A model generated the notes under the pieces. That model ran no database searches, was not told where the DNA came from, and worked only from the letters and a program-made list of their open reading frames with translations. A stretch of DNA of 64,000 bases from Clostridia bacterium (GTDB lineage Bacteria; Bacillota; Clostridia; Oscillospirales; Acutalibacteraceae). Shown here in pieces: positions 21,895 through 29,849 of the stretch (position 1 is its first letter; each line of letters opens with the position of its first letter). A program made the translations under genes and the position numbers. The stretch lies in assembly GCA_017434855.1 (NCBI GenBank), contig JAFRUA010000030.1, positions 62,001 to 126,000 on the forward strand. The letters are read 5' to 3'.

Positions 21895-22260
21895 ATGTTG
21901 TTTCTGGAATATCCGCCGTGTTCCACATGCAAAAAAGCAAAACGCTGGCTGGATGATCACGGTTTGCTGTATGAAGACCGCAATATCAAAACCGAACCGC
22001 CCACCAAAGAGGAGCTGTCTTCATGGTACCGGGCAAGCGGGCTGCCGCTGAAACGCTTTTTCAATACCAGCGGCGTGCGGTATCAAGCCTTGGGGCTGAA
22101 AGATCGGCTGCCGACCATGACAGAGGATGAACAGCTCACGCTGCTGGCGTCCGACGGGATGCTGGTCAAGCGCCCGCTGCTGATTGACGGCGGCCGTGTG
22201 CTTGTCGGCTTCAAAGAGCCTCAGTGGGCGGACCTGAACACAACAAAGACGGAACTATAG
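21895..22260 (+). CDS. ArsC/Spx-family thioredoxin-fold protein
   Basis: 121 residues. The ATG at 21895 is chosen because AAGGAG (21881-21886) lies 8 bases upstream; an in-frame ATG at 21868 would overlap the likely -10. The protein opens with LEYPPCSTCKKAKRWL, the N-terminal CxxC active site of the ArsC/Spx/YffB family (Cys9, Cys12). Later it has FFNTSGVRYxxLGLKD and VKRPLLxDGGRVLVGF, the conserved second half. Length fits the family. Known members are arsenate reductase-like oxidoreductases or Spx-type regulators. No ars operon surrounds it, so arsenate reduction cannot be assumed. It ends 15 bases before the ABC exporter and is probably co-transcribed with it. Confidence 0.85.
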   Translation: MLFLEYPPCSTCKKAKRWLDDHGLLYEDRNIKTEPPTKEELSSWYRASGLPLKRFFNTSGVRYQALGLKDRLPTMTEDEQLTLLASDGMLVKRPLLIDGGRVLVGFKEPQWADLNTTKTEL

Positions 22261-22275
22261 AAAAGAGGGATTGCC

Positions 22276-24024
22276 GTGAATGAAAAACGCATCAATCTGA
22301 AACGCTGGTTTTTCCCCTATTTTCTGAAGCATAAGCGCGTGGTGCTGCTGGACCTGTTTTGCGCGGCGCTGACCACGGCCAACGAAATTGTGCTGCCCAT
22401 TCTGGTGCGGCGCATCGCGGCCGTCGCGCTTGATGACCTGTCAAAGCTGACGCTGCAGCTCATTTTCACAATGGCGGGCCTGTATGCGCTGCTGAAGGGG
22501 ATCGATATGCTGGCCGGCTACTACATGATCTATGTCGGCCACTCGATGGGCGTTGAGATCGAAAAAAGCATGCGCGAGGATATGTTTGCGCACCTGCTGC
22601 ATGTGCCCCTTCGTTATTATGAAAGCACCAAGGTCGGTCAGCTGATGTCGCGCATCACGACCGATTTGTTTGACATTTCGGAATTCTCGCATCACTGTCC
22701 GGAGGAATTCTTTATTTTTACGGTCAAGCTGATCGCGTCGTGCGCGTTTTTGTGTACCATCAGCCCGTCGCTGACGGCCGGCGCGTTCATCATGCTGCCG
22801 TTCATGTTCTTCGGAACGCTGTATTTCCGGCGAAAGATGCGCGCGATCTTTAAAGAGCGGCGCGAGATCGCCGGCGAGGTCAATGCCAAGACCGAAACGT
22901 CGCTGCTCGGCATTCGCGTGGTCAAGTCATTTTCAGGCGAAGACGCCGAAACCGAAAAATTCAACAGCGAAAGCGCGCGGCTCAGCGGCGTGCAAAAAAG
23001 CTCTTATCGCTATATGGCGCGGCTGAACGCCATGGTCCGCTTTTTTGACGGCCTGATGTATGTGGTCATGATTTTGCTGGGCGGCATGTTTTTGCGCAGC
23101 GGGCGCATCACGACGGCGGACTTCACAGCTTATCTGCTTTATGTTGCCATGCTGATTTCCACCATCAAGCGCATCGTGGAATTCACCGAGCAGTTTGAAA
23201 AGGGCATGACCGGCATCGCCCGCTTTGCAGAGGTCATGGAGGTGCAGGAAGAGGACGGCTATCTCGGCGCCGCGACAGACCTGCATGCCGTTTCCGGAAC
23301 GGTCGAATTCAAAAACGTGACCTTTGCTTATGACAGTGCAAAGGGCAATGTGCTGACCGCACTGGATCTGACCGTCAACGCGGGCGAAAACGTGGCGATC
23401 GTCGGCCCGTCCGGCAGCGGAAAGACCACGCTGTGCAGCCTGCTCTCCCGGTTTTATGATCTGTCTTCGGGCGAGATTTTGTTGGACGGCGTCAACATCA
23501 ACGACTTGTCTTTGCCGCAGCTGCGCGGCGCGATCGGCGTGGTGGAGCAGGACGTCTATCTGTTTTCCGGTACCGTGAAGGACAACATCCGCTACGGAAA
23601 GCCGGACGCGACCGACGAAGAGATCCGCGCGGCGGCAAGGTTGGCCGGGGCAGCCGAGTTCATCGAAAAGCTGCCGCAGCAGTATGATACCTTCATCGGC
23701 GAGCGGGGCGTGATGCTTTCCGGCGGACAAAAGCAGCGCGTCAGCATTGCCCGCGTGTTTCTCAAGGACCCGCCGCTGCTGGTGCTGGACGAAGCGACCA
23801 GCGCGCTGGACAATGAAAGCGAAGCGCTGGTAAAGCGATCACTCGCGTCGCTGGCCAAGGGCCGCACGACGTTCACGGTGGCGCATCGCCTGTCCACAGT
23901 CCGCACCGCGGCAAAGATCTTTGTGCTGACCGAGCGCGGCATCGAAGAGATCGGCACGCATCAGGAGCTGATGCAAAAAAACGGCGTGTATGCGCGGCTG
24001 TATCGCGGCATGGAAGAGGACTGA
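22276..24024 (+). CDS. ABC exporter half-transporter (membrane domain fused to ATPase)
   Basis: 582 residues, GTG start with AGAGGGA just upstream. The N-terminal ~330 residues are a six-helix type-I exporter domain. The ATPase domain has Walker A GPSGSGKTT (about residue 375), Q-loop EQDVYLFSG, signature LSGGQKQR (about 481), Walker B LLVLDEATSALD (about 500) and the switch His in VAHRLSTV (about 535). All catalytic positions are present. Such half-transporters work as dimers and export lipids, peptides or drugs; the substrate cannot be read from the sequence. A single gene without an adjacent partner suggests a homodimer. It follows the ArsC-like gene closely and probably shares its promoter. 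Confidence 0.93.
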   Translation: MNEKRINLKRWFFPYFLKHKRVVLLDLFCAALTTANEIVLPILVRRIAAVALDDLSKLTLQLIFTMAGLYALLKGIDMLAGYYMIYVGHSMGVEIEKSMREDMFAHLLHVPLRYYESTKVGQLMSRITTDLFDISEFSHHCPEEFFIFTVKLIASCAFLCTISPSLTAGAFIMLPFMFFGTLYFRRKMRAIFKERREIAGEVNAKTETSLLGIRVVKSFSGEDAETEKFNSESARLSGVQKSSYRYMARLNAMVRFFDGLMYVVMILLGGMFLRSGRITTADFTAYLLYVAMLISTIKRIVEFTEQFEKGMTGIARFAEVMEVQEEDGYLGAATDLHAVSGTVEFKNVTFAYDSAKGNVLTALDLTVNAGENVAIVGPSGSGKTTLCSLLSRFYDLSSGEILLDGVNINDLSLPQLRGAIGVVEQDVYLFSGTVKDNIRYGKPDATDEEIRAAARLAGAAEFIEKLPQQYDTFIGERGVMLSGGQKQRVSIARVFLKDPPLLVLDEATSALDNESEALVKRSLASLAKGRTTFTVAHRLSTVRTAAKIFVLTERGIEEIGTHQELMQKNGVYARLYRGMEED

Positions 24025-24045
24025 CAGCCTTTGATCGAGATGCTC

Positions 24046-24074
24046 TTTACAGAATCGGGAAAATGTGGTAAAAT
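24046..24074 (+). promoter_or_regulatory. Sigma-A promoter for the FAD oxidoreductase
   Basis: -35 TTTACA (24046-24051), 17-bp spacer, -10 TAAAAT (24069-24074). A ribosome binding site AAAGGAGAG follows at 24097-24105. Confidence 0.75.
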
Positions 24075-24112
24075 ACAGACAGAATCAATTTCCGGCAAAG
24101 GAGAGAATCACA

Positions 24113-25435
24113 ATGGGGAAAACGATTGCAATTGCGGGTGCGGGGCACGGCGGTCTGATCGCCGGCGCGCGGCTGGCGGCGCAGGGATATGACGTTACGG
24201 TTTATGAGCGCAAGAAAGATCGTGCGGCTCTGGGGTACGACTGGGAAGACGCGGTCGATTTCAAAATTTTTGCCGAATGCGGGCTGGAACCGCCGAAGAA
24301 AGAGACGTATTCTTTTAACGGTGATATGAAATACTATAACCCGAACCTGAAGGCGCCGCTGGCGGTGCTGTCACACGGAACCGGGTCCGCCGTGTTTGAG
24401 CGCAAAGAGATCTATGACGTTTTGATGGACAATGCCGAACAGAGCGGCGTCAAATTTGTCTGGGGGGTCGAGATCCTCGGCCCGGTGACGGACGGCCTGC
24501 GCGTCACCGGTTTTCAGACGACGGCCGGCGTGGTGTGTGCCGACCTGGTGATCGATTCCGCCGGCATCAATACCCCGCTGAGAAAAAATCTTCCCGTCTG
24601 CTGCAATGTGGACCGGGATTACGGCTACGGCGAATGCTTTTATGCCTATCGCGCCTATTTCAACAAAATCCCCGGCCACGAGCCGGACATTCCCTACGAG
24701 ATCTTTCTGATGCATCAGGGCGAACGCGGCATTTCCTGGACGGTCACCAAAGAGGATTATGTGGACGTTCTGATCGGCCGCCTGGCGCCGATGAGTCAGA
24801 AAAAGATCGAAGACACGCTGGCAGAGATGCGCGATTTCAGCCCGCAGATCGGCGAAACGCTGCTGCGCGGCGGGTCGCAGGAGCAGCTTCCGGTTCGCCG
24901 GCCGCTGTCGGTCATGGTGTGCGACGGCTATGCCGCCATCGGCGACGCGGCCTATATGACGCTGCCGATGACGGGGTCCGGCATCTGCGCCGCCATGCGC
25001 GCGGGCGTCCTTCTGGCCGACACCGTGCTGGCAGACAAGGACGAGGTCTATTCCAAAGAAACGCTTTGGGATTACAACCGCAAGTACATCCTGCACTTCG
25101 GCCAGCATTTTGCCGCCATCGACATTCTCAAAAATATCATGCTGTGCACCGAGGTCGAGGGCGTCAACTTCCTGTTTGACAAGGGCATCATCACCCAGTC
25201 GGACATCAGCTTCGGCACCAGCAAAGACAGCGGCGGCATGTCGTTCAGCGATATGCTGGCGCGCGGCATGCGCGGCATCAGCAATCTGCCGGTGCTGATG
25301 CGCACCGCCGGGGCGCTGACCAAGGGCGGCGGCGTCAAAAAGCTGTATCAGTCCATTCCGAGCACCTATGACGAAAAGGCGGTTCTGAAATGGAAGGATG
25401 AGATTCTGGCGGCCACGCCGCTGATGATCCGATAA
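24113..25435 (+). CDS. FAD-dependent oxidoreductase (geranylgeranyl reductase / UbiH-like fold)
   Basis: 440 residues. ATG at 24113 is set by AAAGGAGAG 7 bases upstream. The N-terminus is a Rossmann dinucleotide fold, IAIAGAGHGGLIAGARLAAQGYD then VTVYERK. The second FAD motif GDAAYMTLPMTGSGICAAMRAG appears near residue 285, typical of p-hydroxybenzoate hydroxylase/geranylgeranyl reductase-type flavoproteins. No membrane segment is evident. The substrate is unknown. It is followed after 83 GC-rich bases by the sugar transferase, and no second promoter is clear there, so both may be on one transcript. Confidence 0.82.
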   Translation: MGKTIAIAGAGHGGLIAGARLAAQGYDVTVYERKKDRAALGYDWEDAVDFKIFAECGLEPPKKETYSFNGDMKYYNPNLKAPLAVLSHGTGSAVFERKEIYDVLMDNAEQSGVKFVWGVEILGPVTDGLRVTGFQTTAGVVCADLVIDSAGINTPLRKNLPVCCNVDRDYGYGECFYAYRAYFNKIPGHEPDIPYEIFLMHQGERGISWTVTKEDYVDVLIGRLAPMSQKKIEDTLAEMRDFSPQIGETLLRGGSQEQLPVRRPLSVMVCDGYAAIGDAAYMTLPMTGSGICAAMRAGVLLADTVLADKDEVYSKETLWDYNRKYILHFGQHFAAIDILKNIMLCTEVEGVNFLFDKGIITQSDISFGTSKDSGGMSFSDMLARGMRGISNLPVLMRTAGALTKGGGVKKLYQSIPSTYDEKAVLKWKDEILAATPLMIR

Positions 25436-25518
25436 ACCCGGAGCGCTGTTGAATTTGCCGCGGCCGCGCGGTGCCGAAACGCCGGCGGCCCGGAATCATC
25501 CTGAGATGGGGGATGCTG

Positions 25519-26886
25519 ATGTTTAAAAAGAAGTATATCAAGGAACAGTCGATCCTGTATCTGTTCAAGGTCCTGATCACCCTGGTGTTTGCGGGGACCC
25601 TGTATTATTACTGGATGCGATTTGTCAACCCGACGATCCCGACGCCGTTTTATCAGTGGGGCAACTATCTGCTGCTGGCGCTGTTTATCGGGATCTATGT
25701 CGGCTTTGTCAAGGTTTACGGCGGTTTTATGGTCGGCACGGCAACGGTCAGCGACCTGATCTTTTCTCAGATCATCGCCATCATGTTTTTGCAGGGCGTC
25801 TGCTGGGTCATCTTTTCACTTTTGAGCTATCGGCTGGTGTCGGTCGTGCCGTTTTTGCTGATGTTCCTGGCGTTTTCCGCGTTTGCGGTGCTGTGGGTCA
25901 TTATCATCGACACGATCTATTTCAAGCTGCATGCGCCCAAACGCACCATCGTGGTGTTCAACAATGTGGACGCCTATGTGTCGCTCAAGGGCATCCGCAG
26001 CATGGATAAGCGCTTCAAGGTCGTGCGCACGGTGAATTCCGAAAAAACGTCGCTGGAGGAACTGTTTTCCTATCTGCGGCGGCTGGACGCGGTCTTTCTT
26101 TGCGGTGTGCCGGCGGATTATCGCAACGAGGTGGTCAAGTACTGCATCGCGCACGCCAAAGTCGCGTATATCAAGCCGAAAATCTCAGACACGATCATCC
26201 GCGGCGGGCGCACGATCCAGCTCATGGACGTTCCCGTCTATCGCTGCAAGCGCAGCAACATGAGCCTGATTTTCAGCATGTCAAAGCGTGTGTTTGACGT
26301 GCTGCTGTCTTCCGTTGCCATTGTGATCTCCAGCCCCATCATGCTGCTGACCGCGCTGGCCATCAAACTGGATGACCATGGCCCGGTCTTTTATCGGCAA
26401 GAGCGCCTGACGCTCAACGGGCGGGTGTTCCGCATCATCAAGTTCCGCTCCATGCGCTGCGACGCCGAAAAAGACGGTGTGGCCCGCCTGGCAGAGGATA
26501 ACGACGACCGCATCACCAAGGTCGGCCGCTTCATCCGCAAGTGCCGCATCGACGAACTGCCGCAGATTTTCAACATCTTTCTGGGCCAGATGTCGATGGT
26601 CGGGCCGCGGCCCGAACGGCCGGAGATTGCCCGTGAGTATGAGGCCGAGATGCCGGAGTTTGCGCTGCGCCTGCAGGTGAAGGCCGGCCTGACCGGGTAC
26701 GCCCAGGTCTACGGCAAATACAACACCACGCCCTATGACAAGGTCCAGATGGATCTGATCTATGTGGCGAACCAGTCGTTTGTGGAAGACCTGCGGCTGC
26801 TGCTGATGACGTTCAAAATTTTGTTCGTTCCATCCAGTACCGAGGGCGTCGGCGCGAATCAGCGCACCGCACAGCGGAAAAAATAA
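25519..26886 (+). CDS. Polyprenyl-phosphate sugar-1-phosphate transferase (WbaP/PglC type)
   Basis: 455 residues, with start at 25519 (or 25513) behind GATGGGGG. The N-terminal ~130 residues hold about four membrane helices. A central soluble segment follows. From about residue 253 comes the bacterial sugar transferase domain: KRVFDVLLSSVAIVISSPIM membrane helix, PVFYRQERL, IIKFRSMRxDAE, DELPQIFNIFLGQMSMVGPRPER, and the C-terminal KAGLTGYAQVYGKY. These are family hallmarks of the enzymes that start exopolysaccharide, capsule or glycoprotein glycan synthesis by moving a sugar-1-phosphate onto undecaprenyl phosphate. No glycosyltransferase cluster surrounds it, so it may serve a locus elsewhere. 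Confidence 0.92.
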   Translation: MFKKKYIKEQSILYLFKVLITLVFAGTLYYYWMRFVNPTIPTPFYQWGNYLLLALFIGIYVGFVKVYGGFMVGTATVSDLIFSQIIAIMFLQGVCWVIFSLLSYRLVSVVPFLLMFLAFSAFAVLWVIIIDTIYFKLHAPKRTIVVFNNVDAYVSLKGIRSMDKRFKVVRTVNSEKTSLEELFSYLRRLDAVFLCGVPADYRNEVVKYCIAHAKVAYIKPKISDTIIRGGRTIQLMDVPVYRCKRSNMSLIFSMSKRVFDVLLSSVAIVISSPIMLLTALAIKLDDHGPVFYRQERLTLNGRVFRIIKFRSMRCDAEKDGVARLAEDNDDRITKVGRFIRKCRIDELPQIFNIFLGQMSMVGPRPERPEIAREYEAEMPEFALRLQVKAGLTGYAQVYGKYNTTPYDKVQMDLIYVANQSFVEDLRLLLMTFKILFVPSSTEGVGANQRTAQRKK

Positions 26887-26910
26887 AAACGAAAGCGAGG
26901 GTGATCGTTG

Positions 26911-27696
26911 ATGAAAATTGCGGTGGTGACCGGCGCGTCCGGCGGGATCGGCGCGGCCACGGCGGCCTGTTTTTTGGCGCACGGCTATCGGGTCTATGGC
27001 CTGAGCCGCAGCGGAAAAGCGGCTGACGGCGTGCTGGGCGTCACATGTGATGTGACAGACGAGGCTGCGGTGCGCCGCGCGTTTCACAACATCTTTCGCG
27101 AAGAGGGCAAGATCGACGTGCTGGTGAACAATGCCGGCTTCGGCATTTCCGGCGCGCTGGAGGGTACGCCCGACGCCCGGGCCAAAAAGCAATTCGACGT
27201 CAACTTTTTCGGCTGCTTTCACTGCTGCAGCGCCGTGATCCCCTATATGCGGGCTGTGGGCGGCGGCACGATCGTCAACGTCAGCTCAATGGCTGCGGTG
27301 CTGTCCATTCCGTTTCAAAGCTTTTATTCCGCGTCTAAAAGCGCGGTCAATGCCCTGACGCTGGCGCTGGCCAACGAGGTGCGCCCCTTTGGCATCCGCG
27401 TCTGTGCCCTGATGCCCGGCGACGTCAGGACCGGGTTCACTGCGGCGCGTGAAAAGAACACGACCGACGCGGCCGTCTATACCGACACGGTCCGCCGCAG
27501 CGTGGCCGTGATGGAGCACGACGAACAAAACGGCATGACGCCGCAGCAGATCGCCGGCGCGATATTTCGCCTGTCACAAAAACGGCGGCCGAAGCCGCTG
27601 TCGACCACGGGCGCGCAGTACCGGGTGTTTGCGGTGCTGCAAAAGGCGCTGCCGGCCGCCCTGGCCAACAGGATCGTCGGTATGCTCTACACATGA
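26911..27696 (+). CDS. Short-chain dehydrogenase/reductase
   Basis: 261 residues. ATG at 26911 is preferred over the TTG at 26908, with GCGAGGGTG upstream. Classical SDR features are present: TGASGGIG cofactor motif (residues 7-14), VNNAGFG (about 73), catalytic Ser in NVSSMAA, and Tyr139-x3-Lys143 in YSASK. It is an NAD(P)H-dependent oxidoreductase of unknown substrate. It lies 24 bases after the sugar transferase and 8 bases before the CPBP gene, in a tightly packed run. Confidence 0.92.
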   Translation: MKIAVVTGASGGIGAATAACFLAHGYRVYGLSRSGKAADGVLGVTCDVTDEAAVRRAFHNIFREEGKIDVLVNNAGFGISGALEGTPDARAKKQFDVNFFGCFHCCSAVIPYMRAVGGGTIVNVSSMAAVLSIPFQSFYSASKSAVNALTLALANEVRPFGIRVCALMPGDVRTGFTAAREKNTTDAAVYTDTVRRSVAVMEHDEQNGMTPQQIAGAIFRLSQKRRPKPLSTTGAQYRVFAVLQKALPAALANRIVGMLYT

Positions 27697-27704
27697 GGTG
27701 AACG

Positions 27705-28706
27705 ATGATTTTTTATGACGATTACAATGGGCCGGATCCGCGGCTGGAGATCATCCGCGCAAACGCAAAGCGTGAGCGAAAAGAGCTTTTTCTCCTGGGG
27801 ATGTTTTCGGGCGGCGCGATCCTGCTTTATATTCTGATTCAGAATGTTTTGGTTCTGGCGATGCAGTTGACCGGCTTCAGTGCGCTGTATGCAAAAAGCA
27901 CGCTGGTCCAGGTCGGCGCAGACAGTCTGCTGTCGATCGTGTCGTTTTTGGTGCCGTTTACGCTGGTGTCAAAACCGATGCGCCGCATTTCCGGTGTGGA
28001 AAATCCTTTGCCGTTGGGGGCGCCGCAGCAGACCGGGATGTTTTTGCTGGCGATTCCGGCGGGGGTCGGCGCCTGCGTGCTGGCCAACCGGGTCACCGCC
28101 TATCTGCTGTATTATCTCACCGCGGTGTTCGGCCTGCAATTCAGTGCGCCCGACCTGCCCGTGCCGGGCGGCGTGCTGGGCGTGGCGGCGTCGTTTTGCC
28201 GCATCGTTTTGATCGCGGCGCTGTGCGAAGAGCTTTGCTTTCGCGGTTTCATCATGCAAAATCTGCGGCGCTATGGCGACGGCTTTGCAATCACAATGGC
28301 GGCGCTGGTCTTTGGCCTGATGCACGGCAACCTGATCCAGGCGCCCTTTGCCCTGATTGTGGGTTTGGCGCTGGGCTATTTCTCTGTCAAGACCGGCACC
28401 CTTTGGACGGGGATCATCATCCACGCGATCAACAACACCATCTCTTTGCTGGCGTCTTATGTGCCGGACGGCGACGCTGCGTTTTCCATCGTTTATGCCG
28501 TTGGGTCAACCATTTTGCTGTGGGGCGGCGTGGCCTGCGCCATCCTGTTTATCCGCAGACAAAAGCGGCTGGGGCCGTCGCTCAGATATCCGGGATGGAA
28601 CAGCTTCGGCGCCCGGATGGGGGCGTTTTTCTCCAGCCCCACCATGATCATTTCCGTCATACTGATCCTGTATTTTACGGCGCAGTTTGTTGAGGTGCGG
28701 CGATGA
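27705..28706 (+). CDS. CPBP-family intramembrane metalloprotease
   Basis: 333 residues, ATG at 27705 with GAGGTG upstream. Eight or so hydrophobic helices. It carries the CPBP/Abi (CAAX protease-like) motifs in order: EELCFRGFIMQNLRRYG (EExxxR, about residue 174), FGLMHGN (catalytic His) and IIHAINNTISL. In bacteria this family includes immunity proteins and membrane proteases of uncertain substrate. Its stop overlaps the tadA start (ATGA), indicating translational coupling. Confidence 0.9.
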   Translation: MIFYDDYNGPDPRLEIIRANAKRERKELFLLGMFSGGAILLYILIQNVLVLAMQLTGFSALYAKSTLVQVGADSLLSIVSFLVPFTLVSKPMRRISGVENPLPLGAPQQTGMFLLAIPAGVGACVLANRVTAYLLYYLTAVFGLQFSAPDLPVPGGVLGVAASFCRIVLIAALCEELCFRGFIMQNLRRYGDGFAITMAALVFGLMHGNLIQAPFALIVGLALGYFSVKTGTLWTGIIIHAINNTISLLASYVPDGDAAFSIVYAVGSTILLWGGVACAILFIRRQKRLGPSLRYPGWNSFGARMGAFFSSPTMIISVILILYFTAQFVEVRR

Positions 28707-29170
28707 GAACGGACAAACAATGGATGGAGCTGGCGCTTTCTCAGGCGCGGCTGGCGCAATCAGACGGCGAGGTGCCGGTGGGCGCGGTGATTGTGCGCGG
28801 CGGCGAGGTGCTGGCTGTGGGGCGCAACCGCCGCGAAACCGAAAACGACGCCGTGGCCCATGCCGAGATCGAGGCCATCCGTGCGGCGTGCCGGTCGATC
28901 GGCGACTGGCGGCTGACCGGCTGCACGCTGTATGTGACGCTGGAACCCTGCGTGATGTGCTTTGGCGCGATTGTGAACGCCCGGCTGGATGCGGTGGTGT
29001 TCGGCGCCTATGACCCTGCGGCGGGCTGTCTGAGCTGTGCGGACCTGACAGACAGTTCCGTCGGGCCGCAGCCCTGCTGGGTCGGCGGGTATATGGAGGC
29101 GCCCTGCGGCGCGCTGCTGCAAAGCAGCTTTCGGTCCTTTCGGGCGCGCGATTTGCCGCCGAATGAATAA
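28703..29170 (+). CDS. tadA: tRNA-specific adenosine deaminase
   Basis: 155 residues, start overlapping the upstream stop by 4 bases, with TGAGGTG as ribosome binding site. Zinc deaminase motifs: H53-A-E55 (HAEIEAI) and PCVMC (Cys83, Cys86). The GAVIV, GRNRRE and CSCADLTD-like regions match TadA, which converts A34 to inosine in tRNA-Arg(ACG). Usual length. It ends a probable operon running from 24113 or 25519. Confidence 0.92.
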   Translation: MRTDKQWMELALSQARLAQSDGEVPVGAVIVRGGEVLAVGRNRRETENDAVAHAEIEAIRAACRSIGDWRLTGCTLYVTLEPCVMCFGAIVNARLDAVVFGAYDPAAGCLSCADLTDSSVGPQPCWVGGYMEAPCGALLQSSFRSFRARDLPPNE

Positions 29171-29258
29171 TCAAAGGAATCTGAAAGTCAATCGGACGTT
29201 TTCAACAAAACGAACGGTTGACTTTTGTGCTTTTTCCCGAAAGTTTTTTGCTTTTCTC

Positions 29259-29309
29259 TTGACATTCCCGCAGGAACGTGCTATAGTATAAAAACCTTAA
29301 CGATGTTAA
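29259..29309 (+). promoter_or_regulatory. Promoter and palindromic operator of the marR-like operon
   Basis: -35 TTGACA (29259-29264), 17-bp spacer, -10 TATAGT (29282-29287). The palindrome TTAACGATGTTAA (29297-29309, 5-bp arms, 3-bp centre) covers the predicted transcription start. A site here would block initiation. Autoregulation by the MarR protein encoded next is the simple inference. Confidence 0.72.
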
Positions 29310-29360
29310 TTAGTTTTGGCTGACGCACACGGTGCGCCGAAATGATCCCGAATAACGAGA

Positions 29361-29849
29361 ATGGTGAGTCTATTGGAAAACAATCAATTGCCGCAAGAGA
29401 TCCTTCGCATTTTTACACAGGTCAGCCGCAGCCGGTCTTTTTGGGAACTGAGCCGCATGGCACGCGGCGAATCGATGCTGCTGACGTATTTGTTTGAGCA
29501 TGAGGGCTGCACGCCCAAAGAGCTGGCGCAGGTGATGCGCGTGTCGCCCGCGCGCATTACGGTGATCCTTTCCGGGCTGGAGTGCAAACGCCTGGTCCGG
29601 CGCGTGTCAGACGGCAAAGACAAACGCCGGCTGCATGTGCGGCTGACCGAAACCGGCATTGCAGCGGTGCAGACGATTCGGGAGGAGGCGCTTGGCTATG
29701 CGCTGCAGTGGTGCGAAAATCTGGGCGAAGCGGATGCGCAAACACTGATCCGCATCACAGACCGGCTGCTGAAAATGGAAGCGGCGCGGGAACAGCAGAC
29801 AAAACACAACGCCGATTGTTTGAAGGAAGGTGATGGCGCTGAAGGCTGA
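29361..29849 (+). CDS. MarR-family transcriptional regulator
   Basis: 162 residues from ATG 29361; GTG 29364 and TTG 29373 are possible alternative starts because GGTGAG lies just before the latter. It has a winged helix-turn-helix: YLFEHEGCTPKELAQVMRVS, then PARITVILSGLECKRLVRR (recognition helix) and the wing SDGKDKRRLHVRLTETG, the classical MarR D-x-R-D/RR pattern. The C-terminal helix is for dimerisation. It overlaps the following gene by 17 bases, so it very probably controls that gene and the ABC transporter. The palindrome at 29297-29309 is the likely target. Confidence 0.9.
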   Translation: MVSLLENNQLPQEILRIFTQVSRSRSFWELSRMARGESMLLTYLFEHEGCTPKELAQVMRVSPARITVILSGLECKRLVRRVSDGKDKRRLHVRLTETGIAAVQTIREEALGYALQWCENLGEADAQTLIRITDRLLKMEAAREQQTKHNADCLKEGDGAEG

